Shown here one piece after another: positions 25,654-36,328 of a stretch of 64,000 nt of DNA (position 1 is its first letter; the number at the start of each line of letters is the position of its first letter). The notes beneath the pieces were generated by a model. It was not told where the DNA came from, searched no databases, and was given only the letters and a program-made list of their open reading frames with translations. Source of the DNA: Spirodela intermedia (taxonomy: Eukaryota > Streptophyta > Magnoliopsida > Alismatales > Araceae); NCBI GenBank assembly GCA_902729315.2, contig LR746264.1:4427878-4491877 (forward strand), written 5' to 3'. The position numbers were made by a program, and so were the translations under genes.

Positions 25654-27549
25654 ATGTCCCGCCGGCCGCCCCAGCCCTTCCGATGGAGCTCGGTCGACTC
25701 TCTCCTCAAAGCCCGGCAAGCCCACGCCCAAATCGTCGTCCTCGACCAGAACCACCGCCATCCCCAGAACCTCCTCCTCTCCAAGCTCGTCGACCTCCGC
25801 TGCCCCCTTGATTACTCCTCCGCCGTCTTCCGCCGCATCGTTCTCCCCGACGACTTCTCCTACAGCTCCATGATCAGAGCCCTCGTCATCGCCGGCGAGC
25901 CCAGAAAATCTGTATCCCTGTACATGGAGCTCCTCCTCCTTGGCGGCGGCGGCGGCGCTGCCGCACCGAAGCCGAGCCACCTCGCGTACCCATTCGTCCT
26001 CAAAGCCGCGTCCGCCCTCTCCATGGTGGAGCTCGGCCGGCAGGTGCACGCCCAAATCTGCAAGCTGGGATTCCACGGGGACCTCTTCGTGGGGAACTCG
26101 CTGATAGACATGTATTGCAAGTGCTCTCTCATGGAGGACGCACGGAAGATGTTCGATGGAATGCCCAACAGAGACCAAGTTTCCTGGAACTCCATCATCT
26201 CCGGGTACGCCTCCTGCGGCAGGACCAGCTGCTCGCTCCAGCTGTTTGACGAAATGCCTGCAAGTGGGAACGTGGTATGCTGGACCGCCATAGCCAACGG
26301 GCTCGGCAGGGAAGGGAGGATCTCCGATATGCTGGTATTCTTCCGGCGGATGCTCCTCTCTGGCGACGGCGCCGCCCCAAACGCCGCCACGATGGTCTCC
26401 CTCCTCGCCGCCTGCTCCTCCTCCTGCAACTGGCCTGCCGGCCGATGGGTCTCCTCCTTCATCGACGTCAACGCGGTCCCTGTGAACGTCATGGTGACGA
26501 CCGCCCTCGTTGACATGCACTGCCGCTGCGGGGCGTTGACAGAGGCAAGGCGGCGGTTCGATGAAGCTCCCCAGAAGAACTTGGCGACGTGGAACGCGAT
26601 GATGACCGGCTACGTACGTGGCGGCCGCCCCGAATCCGCCGTCAATCTCTTCTCCCACATGACGGCCACTTCCCTGGCACCGAACCAGATCACGCTTGTC
26701 AACCTGTTATCGGCCTTCGCCAGCATGGGGGCTCTGGAGCGGGGGAAAGAAGCCCACGTTGAGCTTGCGAGGAGCGGGGCAGATGTCAACGTCTTCCTGT
26801 CGACGGCACTGGTCGACATGTACGCCAAGTGTGGAGAGATCGCCCTCGCTTGCCTGGTCTTCGTCAAGGCGCCCCGCAAGGACCTGGGCCTGTGGAACGC
26901 AATGGTGACGGGGCTGGCGGCTCACGGGCTGGCGGCGGAGGCGTTGACCGTGTTCTCCCAGATGAGCTCCGCGGGCGCCGCCCCCAACGAGGTGACCTTC
27001 GTCGGCATCCTCTCGGCGTGCAGCCATGCAGGTCTGGTGGACCCTGGGAGGGAGAACTTCCGGAAGATGAGGAAAGTCTACGGCTTGAAACCGGATCTTG
27101 AGCATTACGCCTGCATGGTTGACCTTCTCGGCAGAGCCGGGCACGTGGAGGAGGCGCTGGCTATGGTGGAGGACATGGAGATGGAGCCCGACTTCGTCAT
27201 CTGGGGCTCTCTACTCAACGCCTGCAGGATCCACCATGAGATCGAGCTGGCAGAGAAGATCAGCAAGGCGGTGGTGTTTTCCTCCTCCAAGGTGGCCAAT
27301 CTGGGCTGCTCTGTGCTTCTGTCGAATATCTTTGCGAGCGCAGGGATGTGGGCGGAGGTGGCGAGGGTGAGGCGGCTGATGAAGGAAACCGGAGAGAGGA
27401 AGGTCTCCGGGTGCAGCTGGATGGAAGCGGAGGGCGCCATGCACAGGTTTATTGTGGAGGATACAGCCCATGATGCATCTTCAGAGCTGTATGTGACGCT
27501 CAACACCAGTTTGGTTGATGGACGCGGTGAGCATGGAGGAAAGATTTAA
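25654..27549 (+). CDS. PLS-class pentatricopeptide repeat protein with E/E+ ending
   Basis: Sequence-specific organellar RNA-binding protein. PLS proteins with E domains usually act in C-to-U editing of mitochondrial or plastid transcripts. A single exon encodes 631 residues. P, L and S repeats run from about 68 to 510, with typical units near 143-176 (FVGNSLIDMYCKCSLMEDAR), 311-345 and 380-415 (STALVDMYAKCGEI). The E domain spans about 511-580 and an E+ like stretch about 580-612 (VSGCSWMEAEGAMHRFIVED). There is no DYW deaminase, so any editing would need a partner in trans. Codon use is extremely GC3-rich, which creates long false frames on the other strand. The last 15 codons fall in a 246-bp tandem duplication. 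The gene starts about 400 bp after the NADK stop. The organelle target and RNA are unknown. Confidence 0.93.
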   Translation: MSRRPPQPFRWSSVDSLLKARQAHAQIVVLDQNHRHPQNLLLSKLVDLRCPLDYSSAVFRRIVLPDDFSYSSMIRALVIAGEPRKSVSLYMELLLLGGGGGAAAPKPSHLAYPFVLKAASALSMVELGRQVHAQICKLGFHGDLFVGNSLIDMYCKCSLMEDARKMFDGMPNRDQVSWNSIISGYASCGRTSCSLQLFDEMPASGNVVCWTAIANGLGREGRISDMLVFFRRMLLSGDGAAPNAATMVSLLAACSSSCNWPAGRWVSSFIDVNAVPVNVMVTTALVDMHCRCGALTEARRRFDEAPQKNLATWNAMMTGYVRGGRPESAVNLFSHMTATSLAPNQITLVNLLSAFASMGALERGKEAHVELARSGADVNVFLSTALVDMYAKCGEIALACLVFVKAPRKDLGLWNAMVTGLAAHGLAAEALTVFSQMSSAGAAPNEVTFVGILSACSHAGLVDPGRENFRKMRKVYGLKPDLEHYACMVDLLGRAGHVEEALAMVEDMEMEPDFVIWGSLLNACRIHHEIELAEKISKAVVFSSSKVANLGCSVLLSNIFASAGMWAEVARVRRLMKETGERKVSGCSWMEAEGAMHRFIVEDTAHDASSELYVTLNTSLVDGRGEHGGKI

Positions 27550-27990
27550 CGGAGCTTAAAAGCACTGTGAGGTATACCAATTGATGTGAATTAGCAAAGT
27601 ATACTGGGTTTCCTTCCATTTTTGGAAAGAGGGTAGCAGAGGAGGGATGGAAGGAAACGGGTTCTTCAAGCAGAGATGAACCCTTCTTGGATAGATCAGC
27701 TCAGCTTCTCTGAAGTTCTTGAGAAACCCTGTGTGGATTCGGGACTCGCCACCACGTTGGTTGATGGACGCGGTGCGCATGGAGGGAACATTGAATCGAG
27801 CTTGAAAATCTTGTGAGATACACAAATTGATGTGAATTTGCGGAGTATACTTGGTTTCCTTCCATTTTTGGAAAGATGTTACCAGAGGGAGGAGAAGAGA
27901 CGGGTTCTTCAATCAGAGGCGAGCCCTTCTTGGATAGTTCAGTTCAGCTTCTCTGAAGTTCTTGAGAGACCCTGTGTGGATTTTGTACCC
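27503..27990 (+). repeat. 246-bp tandem duplication across the PPR gene 3' end
   Basis: Two diverged direct copies, unit 1 about 27503-27748 and unit 2 about 27749-27990. TTGGTTGATGGACGCGGTG appears at 27511 and again at 27757; TTTCCTTCCATTTTTGGAAAG, CTTCTTGGATAG and GTTCTTGAGA also repeat at the same spacing. Unit 1 includes the last codons and stop of the PPR gene and its 3' flank. The second unit carries a broken echo of the C-terminus. Confidence 0.85.
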
Positions 27991-28870
27991 TTTAAGACTG
28001 GAGAACTTATCAAAATCCTCACTTATGTGTTACCTTGTAAAATAAAATATGACAATGGTGCTATCTACTTTAAAACAAAATTAAGAATGGATTTTATGTG
28101 GGGGCGAACGTGTGTTGAAAGAATTGAGTGTCGAAGCCCCATTTGCTTAAATCCTTGGCTTATAGTCAAAGTCCACCTGATCGATGTCGCACCACACTTT
28201 CACAGGAGCGAGGATCTGGCAATAGAACCTAGTTAGGCCCAAGGGTACACAGAGGTACGTGCACACATGGTAAGCACATTGGTTGCTGTGGCATGGACAA
28301 AAGAGCACCGCATAGCACGAGGGTGCACAGCAATGCAGCATGACATGTATATAGTGTTGAATGAGGAACACTAAGGACTGCCACCATGAACCTCAAGGAC
28401 TACCACGACACTTGTGCATAGATCAACCTGGCAGAAACATTACGAGCATGTGTGTGGTGCAGGGCATGCAGAGGTACATGGCACAGCACAACATGGTGTA
28501 GGCACACATGACACGCAACGAAAGGCAAAGTACCAATGGGCACAAAATGAAGTGCTAACAGGCACATGTCCAAAGTGTTAACGGACTCGTATGCACACTC
28601 AAGCCATGGCAGGTGGAGCACTAGTGGGCATTAGGCAAAGTGTCGGGCACATTTGCCTACCCTCTCTTCAATTACAATGGGCAGCAACATGGTGTTCTCT
28701 TCTCCAATCAAAGTAACTTCGTAGTGTGAAGTAGGGTTGTTTTCCTCTTCTAATTTGAGTGCACCCACAAAGGCCCACGAAGCTCTTGGCTGCTTGGTGT
28801 TAAAGAGATACTAAGGCTGACACACGAGGGGGCAACTTGAGGTACACTTTGTAGTTAGTCATGTGCCAAC

Positions 28871-28882
28871 TAGTATCAAAGC
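28871..28882 (+). other. Primer-binding site of the family B gypsy element
   Basis: TAGTATCAAAGC resembles the initiator tRNA-Met site TGGTATCAGAGC with two differences. It lies two bases after an LTR ending GTGCCA. The paralogous site at 39351-39362 reads TAGTATCAGAGG. Confidence 0.6.
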
Positions 28883-29149
28883 AAGTTGATTGCTTCTCAG
28901 TAAAAGAGAGTGATGGTTAGATAAAGCAAAACTTATGGCCAAAGACTCACTCAGATGAAAGAGTATGTTGCATCATTAGCCATTATAATAGAAGCTTAGT
29001 TTCAAGTTCTTTTGAGGAGTGCTTGGAGAATGTCTAGGAAACTTCAAGTGATTTAGTCATTAACTCAAACTCATTATAGGTAGACAATGTTGAAGTATAG
29101 AACTTGTACAAGACATTGAGGCCTCGCTATTAATGTAGTGCTCAAGCAC

Positions 29150-30160
29150 TTATGGTTTGGTGCACCACAAGTGGGTGGCATGTTGAAGCAAAAAGTATGA
29201 GAGCCTAATATGTTTAAAGTGTTCACAATGCTGAAGAAATCAAAATTTATTGTGCAACTTGGATTATTATTTCTAGGCAACATCCTAGAGGAAGACAAAG
29301 TCATGTTGGCAAGCATATATCTCTCATGTGATGTTAAATTTTGGTGAAGGATGAAGACAAAGCACCAAGTTAAGACTTCCGTTGACATTGAGAAGTCTCA
29401 TTTGAAAGTTGGATAATTAGTTTCTACCCATCAACAATGTATGAATGGTGTAGATACATTTTGAAGGCAAAAGTACATATTCATTGTAGTAGTATGTGAA
29501 GAAATTGTGTCATTCCTCCAAAAGATCAAAAACATACACGATGAGAGAAAACTTTTTAGTCGTAAAGCAAAGTTATGACTATAGGGCATAGGCAAAGTTA
29601 TTACGTTAGAAGAGTGACGGAGGTTTAAGAGGCTATAATGATGGCTTACACCTTCATAAACTACAAAATGACTAGTATATTGACTTTGAGGATTAGTGCT
29701 AAATACCAAAAAGGATTAAAGACTATGGATCAAGTGACAAAAACTAGGTCCATCAAAAAGGAAAATGCATAGATAATTGCAAGCAATGGCCTGACAAGGG
29801 TCTACAAGAGCCTAAGAGTGCTAACAGGATGTAGCAAGTCTATTGAAGGATAGTTGTTTCATTTGTGATGGTCCTCAATTTTGAAAAGACTAATCAAGCA
29901 ATCAAAAAGAGGTGCCTTCAACATGGTGACAACATATGAGTCATTGATAGAAGACATCACATCTATGTTGAACCACCTTCAACTACTAAATGTGATGTAC
30001 TTATATAACATGTACTAATAGCATTTACAATATGAAGCTAATCTACATCAATGCCAACATCAACAATTAACCCACCTTCACAATGTTCAATCATAGAGCA
30101 ATTCAAAACTTCCTCTCCAAGAGAGAGGCATCCCCATTAGCTATGTCATTGTATGGGCAA
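29150..30160 (+). pseudogene. Gypsy gag-protease remnant
   Basis: Conceptual frames give the capsid stretch ILEEDKVMLASIYLSCDVKFW near 29285-29345, a later gag segment (AMMAAYTFINYKM near 29637), a zinc-knuckle remnant CFICDGPQF near 29858-29884, and a protease-like stretch (LIYINANINN, then AIQNFLSKREASPLA) near 30030-30140 that matches the family pattern around the catalytic Asp, which is itself lost. Stops and frameshifts interrupt the chain throughout. Confidence 0.7.
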
Positions 30161-30461
30161 GCAATTCAATCAGGAATGTCAATTCGTATTAGCATGTACC
30201 ATCACTAGTGTCATGCATAATGCTTTGTTACAAGTGAGAAAGTTAGAGAAATCAAAAGATTTTGTGGTGTTATCTATCACCATCTTTAACACAATCTTTG
30301 ATATTTATTTTCTTCTATCTTTAATCTTCCTCATTTATATGATGATTTTTTTTCAAGTTTTAATCTACACTTTGTCTAGCAAGCAAGAGAAGTTTAACAA
30401 GACATGTAAGTATTGTCAACCTTACAACTATAGATGTCATGTTAAAGGAGGTATGGCCCAC

Positions 30462-32100
30462 TGATAAGTCTTCATTATCATGAGTTAATAATTAGTAAAT
30501 AATATAGTTTTAGCCTTAACTCATGATAAATAGACTTATATTTGTGTTAAAGTGTGAAAAGTGTTTTTCAGTTGATTAATGTGAATTTTTGAGTAATTAT
30601 GTGATTTTATATAAATTTATATAATTTTTATAATCTTACTTTTGAGTTAAATGAAGAAAAAGAAATAAAAATAAAAATATAACAAAATGGGAGGGACCCG
30701 CTGGCCAGCCGGGCCCGTAAGCAAGTCAGAAACGCAGTCAGGGAGGAGCCAAGAGTAGGGGCTCGAGTAGCTAGGACCGATAGGGGCACGTGTGCATCAC
30801 TCCCCTTCCACATCATCGGTGGCCAACCGACTGTGGGGCAAGGAGTGGTCATACATGCGCGACAAAGGGACTTGATCGAAAATATAATATTACTATATAT
30901 TCACTAGAAACTTCGGCACACAAGTGATATAGGACTAAACCCACGTCACACCTTCCCTAGAAAGGGCGGCCAACCGGCGCGGGTTCAAATCTTCTTAGAG
31001 CTAAAACTCATATTTTTTATCTGATTATTACGACTTTCTTGCAAATCGTCGGTGAAGGATTAAGCAACCAAAATCGCTGGATCATCAGCGAAAATCTCGT
31101 CAATGCAATTCGCGGAGCATTGTTACTAAAATTGCTGAAAAATTCGCAATAAAAGGATTACAAATCCATCGAGTAAAGCATCTTCGATTGATCAACGAAC
31201 AAGCCGTCATCGAGAAGAGGACAATCTGCCGAGAGACGAGTCGCCACCTCTTGAGAGCATACCGGATGCGATGAAGAGCCTCCTCTTACTACGCAGACCT
31301 GAGGATGAAGCTCCTTGACACACGCCCCACCTCCATTCAGCTCATCTCCATCGGGTAACAATTGCCGAAGAGCTGCAAAGTTACCATATTTCCGCTCTGC
31401 CGAGTAACAGCCGCCGGAGACGATTCGACGACCCATTTCATTGATCTTTAGACTTCACAAAGAGATCTAGAGATTGCTCACGTCGTCCTTGTTCAAGGAG
31501 AGCCTTCGAGGCCGTGGACACCATACAACGATCCTCTTGAATGCTTAGGATTCTAGTGCATCGTCGACGCATCGCCGCCGTGACGTCGAAACTCTGTTTT
31601 CCTGCTTTCAACTTACTTTTTGTTTCATTTAGAGATAATTTGTGTGATTTAAATTTACCAAGATATACTTTATTCAATTACGATTCTTTCGGCTTTTACA
31701 GATCTTAATTTGATCAATTAAATCATTTGTAATCACTTACGTAAGAATCGTTAGGTAGAACTCTGTTTCCGCCCGATTCACATTCGTTGGGCGCTAACAT
31801 CATCTTGATGTATGCACCCTTATTTCCCTTTTTCATAAATTTTAAATATATTTCTTTTTCATTTTCTAATATAAAATTTATAAAAAATAGTATTCTTTGA
31901 GAAATTTTTTGAATAATTACCAGATATTATATTACATCCTTATGATCGACCTAGAAAATTACCGCTATTTTTGGAAGTTTTATTGAATTATAATTGATAT
32001 ATTTGTTCAAAAATACTTCTAAATATCTAAAAATTCATTTTTTCTAGTTTTATAAATTTTCAATTTGCATGATTTACTATATAATAACTAAGTCATGTCA
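30462..32100 (+). mobile_element. Nested solo LTR, family A, copy 2 (1639 bp)
   Basis: Begins TGATAAGTC, ends CATGTCA, and is flanked on both sides by the identical 5-bp CCCAC (30457-30461 and 32101-32105), a perfect target-site duplication. Gypsy gag-protease lies before it and gypsy reverse transcriptase after it, so it inserted into that older element. The absence of internal retroelement sequence shows recombination between the two LTRs of a full element. It aligns with the LTR at 4477-6359. Confidence 0.9.
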
Positions 32101-32739
32101 CCCACTGACGCACAAGGTGGTAAGAGAGTGCAAGCATCCAATGTTCATCAGCAAAATGGGCGCATGTGTGACATGGATGACAATGTACACAGCATGTGTG
32201 AGGCCCATTGATAAGCATTTGTGGTTGGACATGTCTTGGGATGCAAACACATTATGACAATTCTTACTATGAGTTATCATTTTGATGTAGGTTTCGAATA
32301 TGTCATACTAGACACATTGTAAGTTCAATTACCACTTCAAAGTGAGGTCAATCATGAGATAAAATTGATGTATGATGTGTGGACATATAAGCATTAGTTT
32401 AATAAGACAAGTTATGTCAACAATTGTGAAAGATAATAGAGTAGAGTAAATCCATCATTTTGCCATCACCATAAAATACTCTTATCTTGTTTTAGAAATA
32501 GAAGTATGGCTCTCAATTACTATCTTGTTTTATCTTGTTTTAGATAAAATTCATTAAGCAAAGTCATAATCAAGAACAAGTACCTAAAGCAAAAGAGTTA
32601 CTATATCATCTATATAGTAGAAAATATTGTTATTTTATATATTTAAAAAATAGTTATCATGAAGGAAAAAACAAGTCAAACAACATCTTCATTATCTATC
32701 TATCTAAGCAATGTGTGGTATAGTTTAGCATTACCAATG

Positions 32740-33080
32740 CTCGATTAAACTTTATTAATATGATCTTTATGGAATATATTGACAAGTTAATCATTATCTA
32801 TCTAGATGATATTCTGGTCTATACTAAAAGTTGTAAGAAAAATGTAACACATCTTCAAGAGGTGATGCTCAAACTAAGAGATACATTAACTTTACAATCT
32901 GTGAGTGAACCTCACAACATAGGACGTGATAACATACATATAAACTAAGTTAAGATTTTTGACATCAAAGAGTGACAAGTATCAAACAACATGCCAAAGG
33001 TATGGTATTTCCTAGGTTCAGCTCATTGCTATCAGAAGTGTGTGAGGCTACACTTAGTTGGTGGTGATGTTGTCATATCT
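32740..33080 (+). pseudogene. Gypsy reverse transcriptase remnant
   Basis: A 62-codon open piece (32760-32948) includes YIDKLIIIYLDDILVYTKS, the YxDD active-site motif of Ty3/gypsy reverse transcriptase with its usual flanks. LTNA-like residues lie just upstream after a frameshift, and FLGSAHCYQK near 33013-33042 matches the FLGLxxYYR segment at the end of the domain. Not functional. Confidence 0.8.
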
Positions 33081-33849
33081 CCTTAAGAAAAATATATAAT
33101 AGGACTATCTTGATAGGTGTTTGTATGACTTCAACTAAAGTAGGTAATCACAAATAAATAGATCATATAATTATCTAACTTCAACATTTCTTTTGAGGTA
33201 TACACATATTTTATATTAGCAACATGTAATGTAATGAGAAATCTAATAACGTGGAGAGGTGCAACAATATGCATAAAAAATAAGGAACATCAATCACTTA
33301 TTATTTATAAGTGTGATGACATCACCTCTCCCACAACCACTTTATTTTCTATATAGACAATGTGACTGAGTTACTTCAGGATGTGAGTAAAGTTGAGGGC
33401 AAAGTATGACTTCACCTTCCAATATAAATTGGGATGTACCATTATTATAAGGAATGACCTTAGACACAAATATTAAAAGTTCAATCTTATAATAATTTCA
33501 ATGGCAAGAGACATCATTCTAGAAATTATCTAAGTTGCATGAACCATGAATACAAAAGCAACACATTATAGCACACAACAAATGGTAAGACACATTGTTC
33601 TAGTTGGAGGACAAGGTCATCTATACATGTAAGCACCAATTTTGTGACATTAATAGGTAGAATCTATCAAACACTAATTTAAAAGAAATATAGCTCATCA
33701 TATGTCAAACACCTAATACTAGTGGGAGCACCTACACTACTAACTAACAACTTTTATTAAATAGATACAACACAACTTGTATATATTCACTCTTATTTAG
33801 TTTAGCAACATTACAAGATTAAACGTGTTAAGACAACATGCGCATTAGA

Positions 33850-34300
33850 GTCACTATCTATCTCTAACAGACTTTGGGAATCTATCTCTATGAACTTCAT
33901 CATAGATTGTATAAAAAAACAACAGAATTTTTATTGTGATAAATTGATTTTTAAAATTTTATAATATTCTTGTGAAGATGAATATAGTGTATAATGAAAG
34001 AAATGGCACATCTTTTTATGACTAATATAGTAAGATTTTAGTTCTTCCTACAAGACATCATTAACAATCAAGACACATGGCTCACATTTGAACAATTTTT
34101 TCACCACCTTTAATATATAGTAATTTTCAAGCATATTTCATCCACAAAATATATTGCCAAATAAATTGTAGTAGTTTGTCATAGGTGTATTTATGTCACT
34201 ATATTATAACTAATTAAAAAATCTAGTTTAAATTTGTAGATGTCGTTCAATTCTATTATGACCTCAATCGAAGATTAATTACTTGACATTTGTCATGAGC
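33850..34300 (+). pseudogene. Gypsy integrase remnant
   Basis: Near 33860-33910 the frame reads SLSISNRLWESISMNFIID, matching the plant gypsy integrase core entry (PWESISMDFI). Near 34236-34270 VVQFYYDLNR resembles the end of the same domain. Stops break it. Its place after reverse transcriptase confirms the Ty3/gypsy assignment. Confidence 0.65.
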
Positions 34301-36129
34301 CTATAAAGTAGATTGGACTGTTGCACTATTTTACAACACGCCCAGAAAAAGAGTACATAACTAAGAGCTAGTAAGTGGTGGCACAAACAACACATTATAT
34401 GAAAATGACTGTAAATAAAAAAAGGAGTTCACTATTAATGATTATATTATCTTGTATCCACCTAAACCTATGTAATAATATCAAGTAAATCAAGCAATTT
34501 TGTGAGTTGGTATAGTACATTGATGATTTATTTGAAGTTGTGATAGAGGTCAACAAGACCTATTACCTCATTTTAAAGACTAATTATTCATTTAAGCTTT
34601 GACAATTTCTCATTGAAACTTTATCCTACAGATGAAGAAGATTAAGAGTGCAATCATCTTCAATAGGTGTCACAAATAATGTACATTGACAAGGTTGAAA
34701 TAATATTGAACTGAAATGAGGTGAAATAAAATAGGTGATTCTACACATATTGGCATATCTATTTCCTTATGAAGGGGACGACTAGATGATGAGGTAATAT
34801 GAAAGTAAGACAGTGGCTTGTGACAATTTGAGGACCTCATTGGTAAGTACTTAGACTAATATCTTATGTCAAGGATATTAGATTGATAGCATGATGTATC
34901 ACACTACTCATTTGACAAAATAAAGATTCAACATACATATACATGTACGAACCAACACAACATGCACAAATGACTCTACTAATGACGTAGCTAAAGGTGA
35001 TATATCATCCTTAAATCTACAAGGAATGGAATCTAGAGTCTTAGATCTTTGAATCCATAAAGGACAATCATGAATCTACAAGATCAAGAGATCCCCTTAA
35101 ATCCAAAAAAAAGGTGTTGAAATCCATCAAGAATAAGATAGAATCTTGAAAAAGGAGAAAATTCATAATATTAAATTATTACTTTAGAGCTACATCATAG
35201 AGCCTTCAAAATAGACCAAGTTCTTGTTACAATGCCCCTAAAAAGATAGTTCAATTATAATCGCATCTTAAATAAATTTCATACATGATCAAATAAATCC
35301 AAATTGAACTAAATGTGAAAACATAAGATAAAAGTGAAAAAATAATCTCTAACAAATTTATATTTAGTCTTATTAGGGGCTAAATTGATTTTTGACTTTT
35401 TAAGATTTTCCAATCATTGTAGAATGTCTCTTAACATCTTGAATGTTGACTCATTACTTTGGGACTACTTGAGTCAAAAAGATTTCACCCTTCTTTTGAT
35501 TGTTGATCTCCTACACCAACTAACATGGAACAAGAATTACAAAGCCCTCCTATGAACTTCATGAGTTGCTAGCATGAGTTGACATGAACTGCCACACGAA
35601 CGGCATCACATAGCACAATGTTAGTACGACAACAGTATAGCATAACAGCACGAGAGTGCATAGGGGAGGTGGTACATAGCAATAGGATGCAGATGCCACG
35701 CACACACGCACATAGTGGTGTGCAGGTTGGCACAACGTGTTTAGAGGTGCGACACTGTGGTGCGAGCCTGTAAGTAAACTCAAGTCGCTCCCTATTGAGA
35801 AAGAGATCTTTCATCATGGAAGTAGAAGTGTCATTGAACACAAACGAAAAGCGCCAATGGGCATGTTCACACACCCAAACAACGACAAGCAAAAAGTGTC
35901 AATCATCTGAAGTTGAAGTGTTGTGCGACACTTCACTTATCCTTACCCACAACTACGATGGGCCTAGGCTCACAAATTGTTCCCGTCTCCTATCAATGTA
36001 ACTTCTTACTGTGAGGTTGACTTCTACTTCGAGCTTTAGTGTTTCGACGAACCCCATAGAGCTCACGGTTGCTTGAAGTCGGGGAGACTGCTACAGCCAA
36101 CACACTGATGTACAGCTACCGTGTGACAT

Positions 36130-36285
36130 GGTTTAAAGGTTGAGTAAATTTCCTGTGTAAAATGAAAAGTAGTTTATGTTTCATACCCTACTTATAAGTG
36201 GTCAATAAGGAGACAAAAAGTCAATGTCGTGTCCAAAACAAGAGTCTCAAATAAATAATGAGTCCGTATGGGCCGCCTGGGGAAA

Positions 36286-36328
<43 letters not shown>

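Larger units (their letters stand above)
28200..36130 (+). mobile_element. Decayed Ty3/gypsy retrotransposon (family B) with nested insertion
   Basis: Order on the plus strand is 5' LTR (about 28200-28868), primer site (28871-28882), gag, zinc knuckle, protease remnants (to 30461), a foreign solo LTR (30462-32100), then reverse transcriptase, integrase and 3' LTR (about 35510-36130). The gag-pro-RT-INT order identifies Ty3/gypsy. Every domain is broken by stops and frameshifts. 5' and 3' LTRs share GTGGTGCAGG, GGTGTAGGCA-like and GAGACTNCTA-like blocks but are strongly diverged, so the element is old or a mosaic of two relatives. Its LTR is also present at 41830-42460. Confidence 0.75.

Noticed and set aside
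25492-26658. 388-codon minus-strand frame antisense to the PPR gene
   Set aside because: Extreme GC3 of the PPR gene removes stops on the other strand. The product resembles nothing.
27832-28236. 134-codon frame downstream of the PPR gene
   Set aside because: It runs through the second unit of the tandem duplication into LTR sequence and resembles no protein.
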